Assembly: GCA_029762535.1 (NCBI GenBank)
Contig: JARVGK010000035.1
Span: forward strand, 1 to 34,630
Reading direction: 5' to 3'
Origin: Thermoplasmatota archaeon
GTDB lineage: Archaea > Thermoplasmatota > Penumbrarchaeia > Penumbrarchaeales > Penumbrarchaeaceae
DNA length: 34,630 nt
Below the pieces are notes generated by a model. The model was not told the origin of the DNA and did not search any database. It was given only the letters and a program-made list of their open reading frames with translations. A program made the translations under genes and the position numbers. This document shows, piece by piece, positions 1 through 6,975 of this stretch; positions within the stretch are counted from its first letter, which is position 1; every line of letters begins with the position of its first letter.

Positions 1-1611
1 GGTAGATCTGGTGAAGCCGGTGACCAATATGCTGCCGTCATCATCGATATGAAGACCAAATCCATCGTCCCACCCGGTCCCCCCAACGAAGGTGGAGGCC
101 ACCATCGAATCACCGTCGGCCCCCAATCCGAAGACGAAAAGATCGTTTCCTCCGCTGTAGGTTCTGTCCATTGCATTGATCGAGACGGGAAAATCTTGGG
201 AGGAGGTGAGCCCCGTAATGTAAATATCTCCGCCGGGGGAGATCTCCATGTCTTTGGGTATCTCCCCGCCAGAACCTCCTATGAACGAGGAGAAGATAAG
301 GTCCGATCCGTCTTTTTCAAGCATCAAAAGGAACATATCGCTCCCACCTGAGAAATTGGTATCGAAGGATCCGTTGACGACGGGAAAATCATCGGAAACG
401 GTGTTCCCCGCGACAACAGGCCTGTCCTGTTTTCCTATCGATATCGAGAACGAATTCTCCTGACCTGATCCTCCTATATAGGTCGAGAAGGTGGGTTCAA
501 GAAGATTGCTATCGAATCCCATCACGAAGACGTCCGTATCACCGTTGAACGAATCGTCGAACGCCAGCTTTGTAACGGGAAAGTCGTCGGAATAGGTCAA
601 ACCGCATATGTATAGACCACCGCTGTCAGATACGGCCATGGAATTGATATGATCGTCATGTGACCCTCCGATGTAGGTCGCGGAGCGGATCCCTCCATCG
701 TCCGAGGCTTTCCTGATAATGAATCCATCGGCCCCGCCGTTGAATGTTGCGTCGTAACCGTTCATCCGGATCGGAAGGCCGGGGGAGTCGCAAGTGCCGC
801 AGATCATTATATCGCCATCTTGAAGTTCGACGGTCGACGAGATCGAATCCGTCCCGCTCCCTCCGATGTAGCCCCCTGAGACCACAGGATCTATTATGAC
901 GGTCCGGTCTCCGGGTGGGTCCACATCGAATGAATAGGTACTTTCATCGATCATGACGAACGAACCGGGCAGCACCTCATCCGGACCGTCCTCATAATGA
1001 ACGTAGAGATCGGAGTCGATGATACATGGGGATCCTCCGGTCCCTATCGCGAGCATATTCCCGGCACATGAAAGCGACGAATGGCCGTCAAGGCGGATCC
1101 GAATGTCCCTCGGATCGGAGCCGGGTCCAAGTATGAACTCGTATTTCAATTCCGAGCTCGTGAAGAAATAGACGAGGTCTATGCCCTCCCAGAGATCCTG
1201 GTATAATATCCTCCGATAGCTCTTTGCTCCGAAAATCCAGCAGTTTGCGTCTCTCCCCATTATGTAATTCGTGGGGAAATCCAGGGGTTCCTCACCTGAT
1301 GGCCTTGCTCCATCCGAACCAATGAAAGAGAGCTGGATGGGGTGATATCGGTGGGTCGGTACTCCGCCGTTATCCGTCGATATGTAATGAACAGAACCGA
1401 TCGAAAAGGCCACGGAACCGAAGTCCGTGTGAGCTCCGAAAAGGACACCATCTGTCCACTGGCCGTCATTTTGCGTGAAATGATATCGATCCCCGTCATA
1501 TGGCGGTCCCTTGACCAATTCCTCCAGGACGGGATTCGGTTCAACCCATGGAATGATCTGGATCGTGGATGCCAAGACAAGTGCAATAAGTATAGCGGAG
1601 AGGGATCTCAT
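1..1611 (-). CDS. Secreted SBBP beta-propeller protein, 3' end beyond the window
   Basis: Open for 537 codons from ATG at 1611 to the left edge, so the C-terminus is missing. The first 22 residues (MRSLSAILIALVLASTIQII) form a signal peptide with a short basic start and a hydrophobic core. Residues to about 230 resemble the N-terminal domain that commonly precedes SBBP repeats (DUF7948-like, with a WEGIDLVYFF motif). After that come at least five propeller blades of about 50 residues with recurring TYIGGSG, DDFPV and DxFVxGF motifs, which is the SBBP pattern. Proteins of this kind are exported, and their role is probably adhesion or surface structure; no catalytic residues are seen. A TATA-like AT-rich stretch lies near 1655-1675 on the minus strand. 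The family call is firm; the function is inference. Confidence 0.85.
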   Translation of the reverse strand, partial: MRSLSAILIALVLASTIQIIPWVEPNPVLEELVKGPPYDGDRYHFTQNDGQWTDGVLFGAHTDFGSVAFSIGSVHYISTDNGGVPTHRYHPIQLSFIGSDGARPSGEEPLDFPTNYIMGRDANCWIFGAKSYRRILYQDLWEGIDLVYFFTSSELKYEFILGPGSDPRDIRIRLDGHSSLSCAGNMLAIGTGGSPCIIDSDLYVHYEDGPDEVLPGSFVMIDESTYSFDVDPPGDRTVIIDPVVSGGYIGGSGTDSISSTVELQDGDIMICGTCDSPGLPIRMNGYDATFNGGADGFIIRKASDDGGIRSATYIGGSHDDHINSMAVSDSGGLYICGLTYSDDFPVTKLAFDDSFNGDTDVFVMGFDSNLLEPTFSTYIGGSGQENSFSISIGKQDRPVVAGNTVSDDFPVVNGSFDTNFSGGSDMFLLMLEKDGSDLIFSSFIGGSGGEIPKDMEISPGGDIYITGLTSSQDFPVSINAMDRTYSGGNDLFVFGLGADGDSMVASTFVGGTGWDDGFGLHIDDDGSILVTGFTRST

Positions 1612-1679
1612 CGGACCATTCCTGACCAGCCGTCGGAGAATTGTTGCTGAATAATAAGGATTGAAAATAGTTAAAACTT

Positions 1680-1885
1680 TCCCAGACAGGAGCGGTCCGG
1701 GCGGAGGATCCCCTTCCATCCCCACAACAAAGTGGGGAGATCCTCTTCTTCAATAAGGAGAATATCCTATACTCAAGGGGTATCGCACCCTTCTTAAGGA
1801 GGAGGATCCCCCCCCTCCAATGAATGAAGGCTACTCTTCGAGAAGGTGATCCCACCTCTTCCGAAGGGGATCCCGCGAGTGATGA
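1680..1885. repeat. Dispersed GATC-separated palindrome array (copy I)
   Basis: No gene seen. The stretch has short inverted repeats separated by GATC, such as CCCCAC..GTGGGG near 1720 and CCTCTTCCGAAGGGGATCC near 1855. The same style recurs in most larger gaps of the window. It lies just upstream of the SBBP gene, beyond its promoter. Confidence 0.6.
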
Positions 1886-1994
1886 ATACGTTACCAAACA
1901 TTGGGATCTCACATGGTTATAGGTGGGTGCATCTCCTTTGAGAAGTTGTTGCTACTTTCAACGAGCATTCTTTCTTTGTCTACGAGTGAGACCT

Positions 1995-2015
1995 TTCTCA
2001 TCTTAATAATGAGAA
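1995..2015. terminator. Hairpin downstream of the PhzF remnant
   Basis: A perfect 7-bp stem TTCTCAT/ATGAGAA with loop CTTAATA, 34 bases past the stop of the minus-strand PhzF remnant. It is probably the old terminator of that gene. No strong T-tract follows. Confidence 0.4.
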
Positions 2016-2048
2016 GGAGACATGAATCAGCAAATGGTTATGACGAAA

Positions 2049-2309
2049 TCACCGATATTTGGACCACTCATCTGAGGCATGGTAGATTATCTCTCCCTCA
2101 AGGTAAAGGATCGCTTGACCTGATATTTCAACCCTCGATCCTTTGTCTGTGCAGATGAGTTTTCCGCCTCTTTTTAAGAGCTTGACAGCATTCATCGTCT
2201 TCTTTCCAAGGATATTGCTCCAATAAGGTGCGAGCGTGGTATATGCCGATCCTGTAACGGGATCATCGTTCACACCGACGCTTGGGGGGAATAACCTGGA
2301 TATAAAATC
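2049..2309 (-). pseudogene. PhzF-family isomerase/epimerase, C-terminal remnant
   Basis: In-frame translation from 2309 gives DFISRLFPPSVGVNDDPVTG, then SAYTTLAPYW, RGGKLIC and ISGQAILYLEGEI. This is the conserved C-terminal third of PhzF-like proteins, whose hallmark is the (N/E)DPVTGSA..TLAPYW block. Only about 86 residues remain, against roughly 260-300 in the family, so the N-terminal half with the catalytic Glu is gone. The reading frame loses similarity near 2310, where the palindrome array begins, so truncation coincides with the repeat. A GTG inside the motif (2271-2273) could give a short ORF, but a functional product is unlikely. Confidence 0.8.
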
Positions 2310-2490
2310 AGATCGATCTCCCTCATGGAGGGGGATCTCCCTCCTTTTCCCACTACTGGATCCCTTCGAGATAAAGAAGATCTTCCCGCGAACCTTGGGG
2401 AGGGATCTCTATTACGAAACACTACCTACCATGACCCGATATCTTCTTATAAGGGCCCCCCGGGGAGGAGGAGAATTCGGTATTCCTCGG
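2310..2490. repeat. Dispersed palindrome array (copy II)
   Basis: Hairpin-rich stretch with CCCTC-atg-GAGGG near 2320, several GATC tetramers, a GGGCCCCCCGGGG run near 2452 and CTCGGTCTTGACCGAAG near 2488. It adjoins the truncation point of the PhzF remnant and ends before the superoxide reductase promoter. No coding signal seen. Confidence 0.5.
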
Positions 2491-2567
2491 TCTTGACCGA
2501 AGATAGGGGCTTAATCAAGCATCAAGATGATAAATGAAAAGGCCTATACTTACGCAGGTGATAGTAG

Positions 2568-2951
2568 ATGGTCGAGCTGAAGGAATTATTGCAAAAGGGC
2601 GATTGGAAGAACGAAAAGCATATGCCAGTGATAGAGGTGGTGAAACACGATGGCAGCCTGGTCGAGGTCGAGGCCGTGGTGGGAAAGGAGATCCAGCATC
2701 CGAACAAGACGGAGCATCACATAGAGTTCATCAAGCTGATGTTCCTCCCAGACGGGGAGAAATTTCCCTATATCATCGGTGAGTATCACTTCTGCGCACA
2801 CGGGGCGTCCGTCAAGGGTCCTGACACGAGCACTATTTATTGCGAACCCCATGTTATCGCCAGGTTCAAGACCGAGAAGCCCGGGTTCATCATAGGCGAA
2901 TCCTACTGCAACATACACGGATTGTGGACCAGCGAGATCCGCCTCAATTGA
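2568..2951 (+). CDS. Superoxide reductase, class II (neelaredoxin type)
   Basis: 127 residues, the usual size of one-iron superoxide reductases without the N-terminal desulforedoxin domain. These enzymes reduce superoxide to hydrogen peroxide in the cytoplasm with electrons from rubredoxin-like donors, and are typical of anaerobes. The square-pyramidal iron ligands are visible: His18 in EKHMPVIE, His44 and His50 in the HPN..EHH block, then Cys114 and His117 in CNIHGLW. The Glu16-Lys17 pair before His18 is the conserved active-site EK(H)xP motif. The start is chosen by an AGGTGAT ribosome site at 2556-2562. The dehydrogenase gene follows 67 bases later with its own TATA box, so the two are probably separate transcripts. 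Confidence 0.93.
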   Translation: MVELKELLQKGDWKNEKHMPVIEVVKHDGSLVEVEAVVGKEIQHPNKTEHHIEFIKLMFLPDGEKFPYIIGEYHFCAHGASVKGPDTSTIYCEPHVIARFKTEKPGFIIGESYCNIHGLWTSEIRLN

Positions 2952-2982
2952 ACTGGAAGTGGGATTAGAAATTAGCGACAGC

Positions 2983-2992
2983 AATTATATAT
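2983..2992 (+). promoter_or_regulatory. Archaeal TATA box for the dehydrogenase gene
   Basis: AATTATATAT lies 27 bases before ATG 3019, the spacing expected for a leaderless or nearly leaderless archaeal transcript. Confidence 0.6.
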
Positions 2993-3018
2993 CCGTTATG
3001 TTTTAAGAATTATGGGTT

Positions 3019-4668
3019 ATGTTTATGAATGAAACGATCATGTGTTTACCCAATCCAAAAAACGAAGAGATTTACCAATATGGCCCCGGAAGTGCTCAAA
3101 GAAAAGCACTGCGTCTGGCGATCGAGGGGATCCTAAAAAAAGAGATAGAGATCATGCCGATCGTCGGTGGGAAGAGGATCTCGACAGGGGACATGGGGAC
3201 CGTGATCATGCCCCACGATCACAAACGCATTCTGGCCAGATACCATAAAGCGACGACAGAGCTTGTAACCGATGCCATCGAGAGCGCATTAGCGGCCAAA
3301 GCCGACTGGGAGGACCTACCCTGGGAAGAGAGGGCTTCGATCGCCATGAAAGCAGCTGAACTCCTGTCCGGAAAATATCGTTACATGATCAACGCGGCAA
3401 CAATGCTTGGCCAGAGTAAGAACGTTCATCAAGCCGAGATAGACTCTGCCTGCGAGATCATCGATTTCCTTCGTTTCAATGCCTATTACATGCAGAAGGT
3501 CTATTCGGATCAGCCAGACACCTCTCCCGGCACGTTGAACCGTATCGAATACAGGCCACTCGAGGGGTTCATCCTCGCTGTGACCCCTTTTAATTTCACG
3601 GCGATAGCGGGGAATCTGCCGAGCGCACCTGCGATCATGGGCAATGTCGTCGTCTGGAAACCTGCTACCACCGCACTTCTCTCAAACGACATACTAATGA
3701 ACGTCTTCATGGAGGCAGGTTTCCCGAAAGGGGTTATCAATTTCATTCCGGGATCGGGTGAGACCATTAGTAGCGTTGTCTTCAAGGACAGAAGGCTATC
3801 TGCAGTACATTTCACGGGTTCGACCGCTGTATTCAGCAAGTTCTGGAAAAATATCAGCGACAACCTACATATTTATGATTCCTACCCCAAGCTGGTCGGT
3901 GAGACCGGTGGCAAGAACTTCTTATTCGCTCACTCCTCGGCCGAAGTGGAACCCCTTACGACGGCAATTGTCAGGGGAGCTTTCGAGTACCAGGGACAGA
4001 AGTGTTCCGCAGCATCGCGTCTCTATATCCCCCATTCATTGTGGCCTAGGGTGAGGACAGCTCTGGAGAAGGCGTTGGCCGAGATCAAGATGGGGGATGT
4101 GACGGATTTCAGGAATCTGGTGAACGCTGTGATCGATCCAAAGGCGTTCGACTCTATCTGCGGCTATATTGATAGAGCGAGAAATTCAAAGGATGCCAGG
4201 ATCATCATGGGCGGTAACTCCGATTCATCCAAGGGGTACTTTATCGAACCGACCGTTATAGAGACAACGAACCCGCATTTCGTGACGATGGAGGAAGAGA
4301 TATTCGGTCCGGTACTCACGGTATACGTTTATGATGATGATGCTTTTGAGGAAACGCTTCATCTGTGCGACCGCACATCGCCTTACGCGCTCACCGGGGC
4401 CATCTTCGCCAATGATCGAAAAGCGATTGTGACCGCATCCAAAATATTGCACCAGGCTGCGGGTAATTTTTATATCAATGACAAAACGACAGGCGCTGTC
4501 GTTGGCCAGCAACCTTTCGGCGGTGCCAGATGCTCTGGGACCAACGACAAATCGGGTTCATATATCAATCTTCTATCATGGACAAGTCCGAGGACCATAA
4601 AAGAGAATTTGACGCCCCCATCGGATCATAATTATCCGTTCATGGAAAATGACCCGATCGATGAATGA
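3019..4668 (+). CDS. 1-pyrroline-5-carboxylate dehydrogenase
   Basis: 549 residues, an aldehyde dehydrogenase of the long P5C dehydrogenase type related to mitochondrial ALDH4A1. It oxidises glutamate 5-semialdehyde to glutamate with NAD+, the last step of proline and arginine/ornithine breakdown. Catalytic Glu295 (GETGGKN) and Cys329 (GQKCSAASR) are 34 residues apart, as usual in ALDHs. Also present are the cofactor motif TPFNFTAIAGNL, HFTGSTAVF, EEEIFGPVL and the C-terminal GQQPFGGARCSGTNDKSG signature of P5CDHs. No proline dehydrogenase lies in the window, so the substrate may come from an unlinked enzyme or from ornithine. ATG 3025 is an alternative start two codons downstream. Confidence 0.93.
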   Translation: MFMNETIMCLPNPKNEEIYQYGPGSAQRKALRLAIEGILKKEIEIMPIVGGKRISTGDMGTVIMPHDHKRILARYHKATTELVTDAIESALAAKADWEDLPWEERASIAMKAAELLSGKYRYMINAATMLGQSKNVHQAEIDSACEIIDFLRFNAYYMQKVYSDQPDTSPGTLNRIEYRPLEGFILAVTPFNFTAIAGNLPSAPAIMGNVVVWKPATTALLSNDILMNVFMEAGFPKGVINFIPGSGETISSVVFKDRRLSAVHFTGSTAVFSKFWKNISDNLHIYDSYPKLVGETGGKNFLFAHSSAEVEPLTTAIVRGAFEYQGQKCSAASRLYIPHSLWPRVRTALEKALAEIKMGDVTDFRNLVNAVIDPKAFDSICGYIDRARNSKDARIIMGGNSDSSKGYFIEPTVIETTNPHFVTMEEEIFGPVLTVYVYDDDAFEETLHLCDRTSPYALTGAIFANDRKAIVTASKILHQAAGNFYINDKTTGAVVGQQPFGGARCSGTNDKSGSYINLLSWTSPRTIKENLTPPSDHNYPFMENDPIDE

Positions 4669-4709
4669 TCCCGAACAGCCCCAACCCAGGAGGGTTGCCG
4701 GTTGGATCA
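4666..4709. terminator. Bidirectional terminator palindrome containing both stop codons
   Basis: Outer arms TGATCC (4666-4671) and GGATCA (4704-4709) enclose an inner stem CAACCC (4682-4687)/GGGTTG (4692-4697) with loop AGGA. The TGA of the dehydrogenase and the TGA of the convergent GNAT gene are in the two outer arms. It probably ends transcription from both sides. Confidence 0.55.
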
Positions 4710-5141
4710 TTCTCTCACATATAGATTGAAGGAGTGATCCCCCCGGGATGAGGGGATCTCGGTCCCGGCCTTTCTGAACCTGTGATCTTTGAGGACCGGA
4801 ATGAGTCGCATATCATCCGACAGGGTAATACAATACAGCTTTGTGGACCCGGCATATTCTATGAGCCCCCCCACGATCGAATCCAAGATCGCCTCCCCCT
4901 CCTCACCCTGCGGGGAGTGGATCCATCCTATCTCCATCTCGAACTCCTCCGGGGAGTAGAGGGACCTTGCCCTCGAGAAAATATTCCCCTTTCGCACCGC
5001 CGAGGGTTTTTTTATGCCACCGGAACCGATGATATCCCCATTTTCGGAGCGATAGAGAGCGAGGCAATGGGATCCCTCTCTCAGATCGTTCAGGGTCGAG
5101 GGGAAGGATTCCGATCCGCCCTGGAACAGCCTCCTGATCAT
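4707..5141 (-). CDS. GNAT-like N-acetyltransferase
   Basis: 144 residues, convergent with the dehydrogenase. The pattern fits a compact GNAT fold: GDIIGSGGI (beta 2-3 region), EEFEMEIGWIHSPQGEEGEA (the beta4/motif A area, usually G-W-x(4)-Q-G-x-G-x-A), then LYCITLSDDMRLIPVLKDHR with FRKAG, matching the motif B strand and the '..VLEKHGFRKVG' end. The acetyl-CoA loop is degenerate (QGEEGEA instead of QGxGxG/A), so activity or family may differ; the substrate is unknown. A TATA-like element near 5172-5182 on the minus strand fits ATG 5141. The first codons and the promoter lie in a segment duplicated at 19086. Confidence 0.6.
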   Translation of the reverse strand: MIRRLFQGGSESFPSTLNDLREGSHCLALYRSENGDIIGSGGIKKPSAVRKGNIFSRARSLYSPEEFEMEIGWIHSPQGEEGEAILDSIVGGLIEYAGSTKLYCITLSDDMRLIPVLKDHRFRKAGTEIPSSRGDHSFNLYVRE

Positions 5142-5398
5142 TGTGAGATGGGTGAGATGGGAGTAATGTCATAAGATATAACCCTTATGGATGGGGAAGT
5201 ATGAGGGGGTAAGTGGAAAGTGTTCGTGGTAGAGGAATGGGTGATGGTTCAAATCCTTTGCCCATGGGAATGATTGGGCAAAGATCCCGAGATCGGTGGG
5301 ATAAAGATCCCGGGATCGAGATGGAGATGCCCTCGGAACGATTAGGAGATCCCTTTATAAATCCAAAAAAACAGAGGTGCCCGCGGCGAGTCTTTTTC
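5131..5398. repeat. Long duplicated module, copy 1 (promoter, palindrome, TATA plus GC hairpin)
   Basis: Aligns with 19086-19312 along its length with small indels. Shared blocks, in order, include CTCCTGATCATTGTGAG, GTCATAAGATATAACC, TTCGTGGTAGAGGAATGG, GCCCATGGGAATGAT, ATGCCCTCGGAACGAT and CCCTTTATAAATCC. It contains a 9-bp stem CTTTGCCCA/TGGGCAAAG near 5260-5287 and a degenerate GC-rich block followed by TTTTT near 5393. On the minus strand it supplies the promoter of the GNAT gene. Confidence 0.8.
5172..5182 (-). promoter_or_regulatory. TATA-like box of the GNAT gene
   Basis: Minus strand reads GGTTATATCTTATG, about 35 bases upstream of ATG 5141. The same element is kept in the duplicate near 19120-19130. 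Confidence 0.5.
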
Positions 5399-5466
5399 GA
5401 GTACACTGGCTAACTCCAAAATTCCAAAACAGACGCGCCCGCGGCGAGTCCTGAAATGCCTCATGT

Positions 5467-5514
5467 CGGGGCCCCACCCGGGGCCCCAGTCGGGGCCCAA
5501 CGCGGGGCCCCATC
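5467..5514. repeat. Four tandem 12-mers with a self-complementary GGGGCCCC core
   Basis: GGGGCCCC cores start at 5468, 5480, 5492 (one C short) and 5504, an exact 12-base period. The consensus is CGGGGCCCCANN. It sits at the left end of the structured repeat at 5512-5681. Confidence 0.85.
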
Positions 5515-5681
5515 CCGAAGCCTGAAAGGCAAGGGATCGGGAAAATCCGAACGCGGATTTTTCAACGATGTCGAAGCCTGAAAGGCTAGACATGCGGAAA
5601 ATCCTGAAGAACGAAGTTCGAAGGATCGAGGAAATCCGAAGGATTTTCTCATGATCCCAAAGGGATTTTTCAAGCATCGCG
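5512..5681. repeat. Structured multi-hairpin repeat, copy 1 (with internal tandem unit)
   Basis: Series of stems. Unit a: ATCCC (5512-5516)/GGGAT (5533-5537) enclosing GCCT-gaa-AGGC, then AAAATCC (5542-5548)/GGATTTT (5555-5561). Unit b: ATGTC (5568-5572)/GACAT (5589-5593) enclosing AGCCT-gaa-AGGCT; ATCCT (5601-5605)/AGGAT (5622-5626) enclosing GAAC-gaa-GTTC; a 10-pair stem at 5628-5650 with a GAA loop and one G.T pair; and ATCCC-aaa-GGGAT at 5654-5666. The order and spacing recur at 15778-15894, where several stems differ but still pair. No ORF explains it. It could act as a structured RNA or as a DNA cruciform element. Confidence 0.8.
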
Positions 5682-5694
5682 GGTCCTAAAGTGC

Positions 5695-5905
5695 CTCGTG
5701 GCGAGTCTTTTTGCCGGGTGGGATCCTCCCCCCACCCCCAAAGAGTTTGGGGGCATCTCTTTGAGAAGGGGGATCTACCCTCTTCCCCGAAGGGGGAGAT
5801 CTCTCCCCTGCCTCATGGCAGGGGGATCTTCCTGGAGGATCCTCCCCCCACCCCCAACGAGTTTGGGGGCTTCCCTTCGAGATGGGGATCCCCTTTGAAA
5901 GAAGA
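5695..5905. repeat. Dispersed palindrome array (copy III), best-formed example
   Basis: Three near-perfect hairpins in a row: CCCCCAAA-gag-TTTGGGGG (5735-5753), CCCC-gaa-GGGG (5785-5795, extended by flanking bases) and CCCCTGCC-tcat-GGCAGGGG (5805-5824), then a second CCCCCAA..TTGGGGG near 5848-5866. GATC tetramers separate them. It begins with a GGCGAGTCTTTTTGCCGGG block that is also found near 5393, 7640 and 19297. With the module and structured repeat to its left it fills the 5142-5976 gap; no gene seen. Confidence 0.75.
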
Positions 5906-5976
5906 AAGATCCTATCGAAGGACTATATACCTCCTCTAAACGGATCCTTTGATGATATCGGTCGGGATGGAAAAGG

Positions 5977-6309
5977 TCATTCGATAATTTCCCAATGACC
6001 ACCCTTTGCAGAACCAACATGTGTTATCATACCCATCTCCTTGAGTCTTTTCAGATTGTATTTGATCCCGCTCTCGGAGATCCCGGGGATATTCTCGGCA
6101 AGCTGCTTTCTGCTTGCTTGAGGATGGAGTTTCAGATATCCGATGATAGCCATCTGCATCGGGGTAGTTTTCCGGGCAGTTTTTAGGGTAGTTTTCTGGG
6201 CAGTGATATCAAGATCATCTATCTGCTTCAATTGAAAAGTGATCCTGTAATGGTCGAGATCCCTTGAAGATCTCCACGTTCCGGACCAAGGCTGGTTTTT
6301 TCCGAACAT
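5977..6309 (-). pseudogene. C-terminal remnant of an AlbA_2-type regulator (winged helix)
   Basis: The 110-residue frame starts abruptly and reads through RSSRDLDHYRITFQLKQ, a KTT-rich linker (TAQKTTLKTARKTTPMQ), then a winged-helix domain (SRKQLAENI..SGIKYNLKRLKEMGMITHVG..GGHWEII). This is the usual end of AlbA_2/HATPase (Schlafen-like, 'RecG-related') proteins, in which a last beta strand, a slippery linker and a wHTH follow the ATP-binding part. The AlbA_2 and ATPase domains are missing. Positions 6235-6280 are identical to 8168-8213 in a second remnant. A short DNA-binding protein made from ATG 6309 is possible, but decay is the simpler reading. Confidence 0.65.
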
Positions 6310-6363
6310 GTGTGAACTGTCCGATCTCTGGAATACCCATGAAATAACCTCTTATACTTTTTA

Positions 6364-6975
6364 CTAACTTAAAGACTCCAACTCTAATTTTATCTGTTCA
6401 ATTTTATTTTCTAATTCTTTTATCTCATCAGATACTATTTTGTCAATATCCAATTCTTTATCATTTATTTTCAATATTTCTAATTGTTTTCTCCTCTTAG
6501 TTTTTTTCTCTGTAATAAGTTCCTCTAACCTTTTTATTTCTTTTTCCTTTTTCGTAATGTTTTTTCTTTGTATATTTTTATTTAATAATTCTTGCTCTTT
6601 TTCTTTCATAAAGTCTTCTATCAAATCCTGAATGTTATCTTTTAGTAAGCTTTTTCCTTTCATTTCTACCCATAACATGAATTTTGGAAAAAAATCTCCT
6701 CTTTTAATATCTACGCTCATCCACGTTCTACCAAGCATTTCTGATACATTATTTGTATCCTCTATTTCAAGAAGAACAGCATATTCTTCTTTTTCCCATG
6801 GTTTCATAAATAATTTATCACCTATTCTATCGAATCGAATTTGATCTGCTTTTTTTATTTGAACTACTTTAAAGAGTGAGTTCATTAGATTGATGAATTC
6901 TTCTCTTTGATCTTGATTCATTTCAACAGGTCCGTCAAAATCAACATTACCATTGTTACCAATCAAGATCTTCAT
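6364..6975 (-). CDS. Myb/SANT-like protein with C-terminal coiled coil (second gene of cassette)
   Basis: 203 residues, not a family I recognise. Residues 1-110 are paralogous to the upstream gene: both have MK(I/L)L, a (G/A)PVxM..(Q)R line, then a W-x(n)-LL-x(n)-RTxMSVxxKRGxFxPxF block near residues 58-102. That block resembles a Myb/SANT or similar three-helix DNA-binding unit (W at helix 1, RTxMSV at helix 3). Residues 120-203 are very rich in Lys/Glu and Leu with heptad-like spacing, a probable coiled coil. The ATG overlaps the upstream stop by four bases (6972-6975), so the pair is one translationally coupled operon. The DNA is much AT-richer than its neighbours, which suggests transfer. 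Function unknown. Confidence 0.8.
   Translation of the reverse strand: MKILIGNNGNVDFDGPVEMNQDQREEFINLMNSLFKVVQIKKADQIRFDRIGDKLFMKPWEKEEYAVLLEIEDTNNVSEMLGRTWMSVDIKRGDFFPKFMLWVEMKGKSLLKDNIQDLIEDFMKEKEQELLNKNIQRKNITKKEKEIKRLEELITEKKTKRRKQLEILKINDKELDIDKIVSDEIKELENKIEQIKLELESLS

Noticed and set aside
1260..1912. Overlapping short frames on both strands near the SBBP gene start
   Set aside because: They overlap the signal peptide and N-terminal domain of the SBBP protein or run through palindromes; no family pattern.
5185..5939. Several Pro/Gly/Arg-rich frames across the repeats
   Set aside because: They translate hairpin repeats (runs of GGGG, CCCC and GATC) and occur on both strands, so they reflect repeat sequence, not protein.
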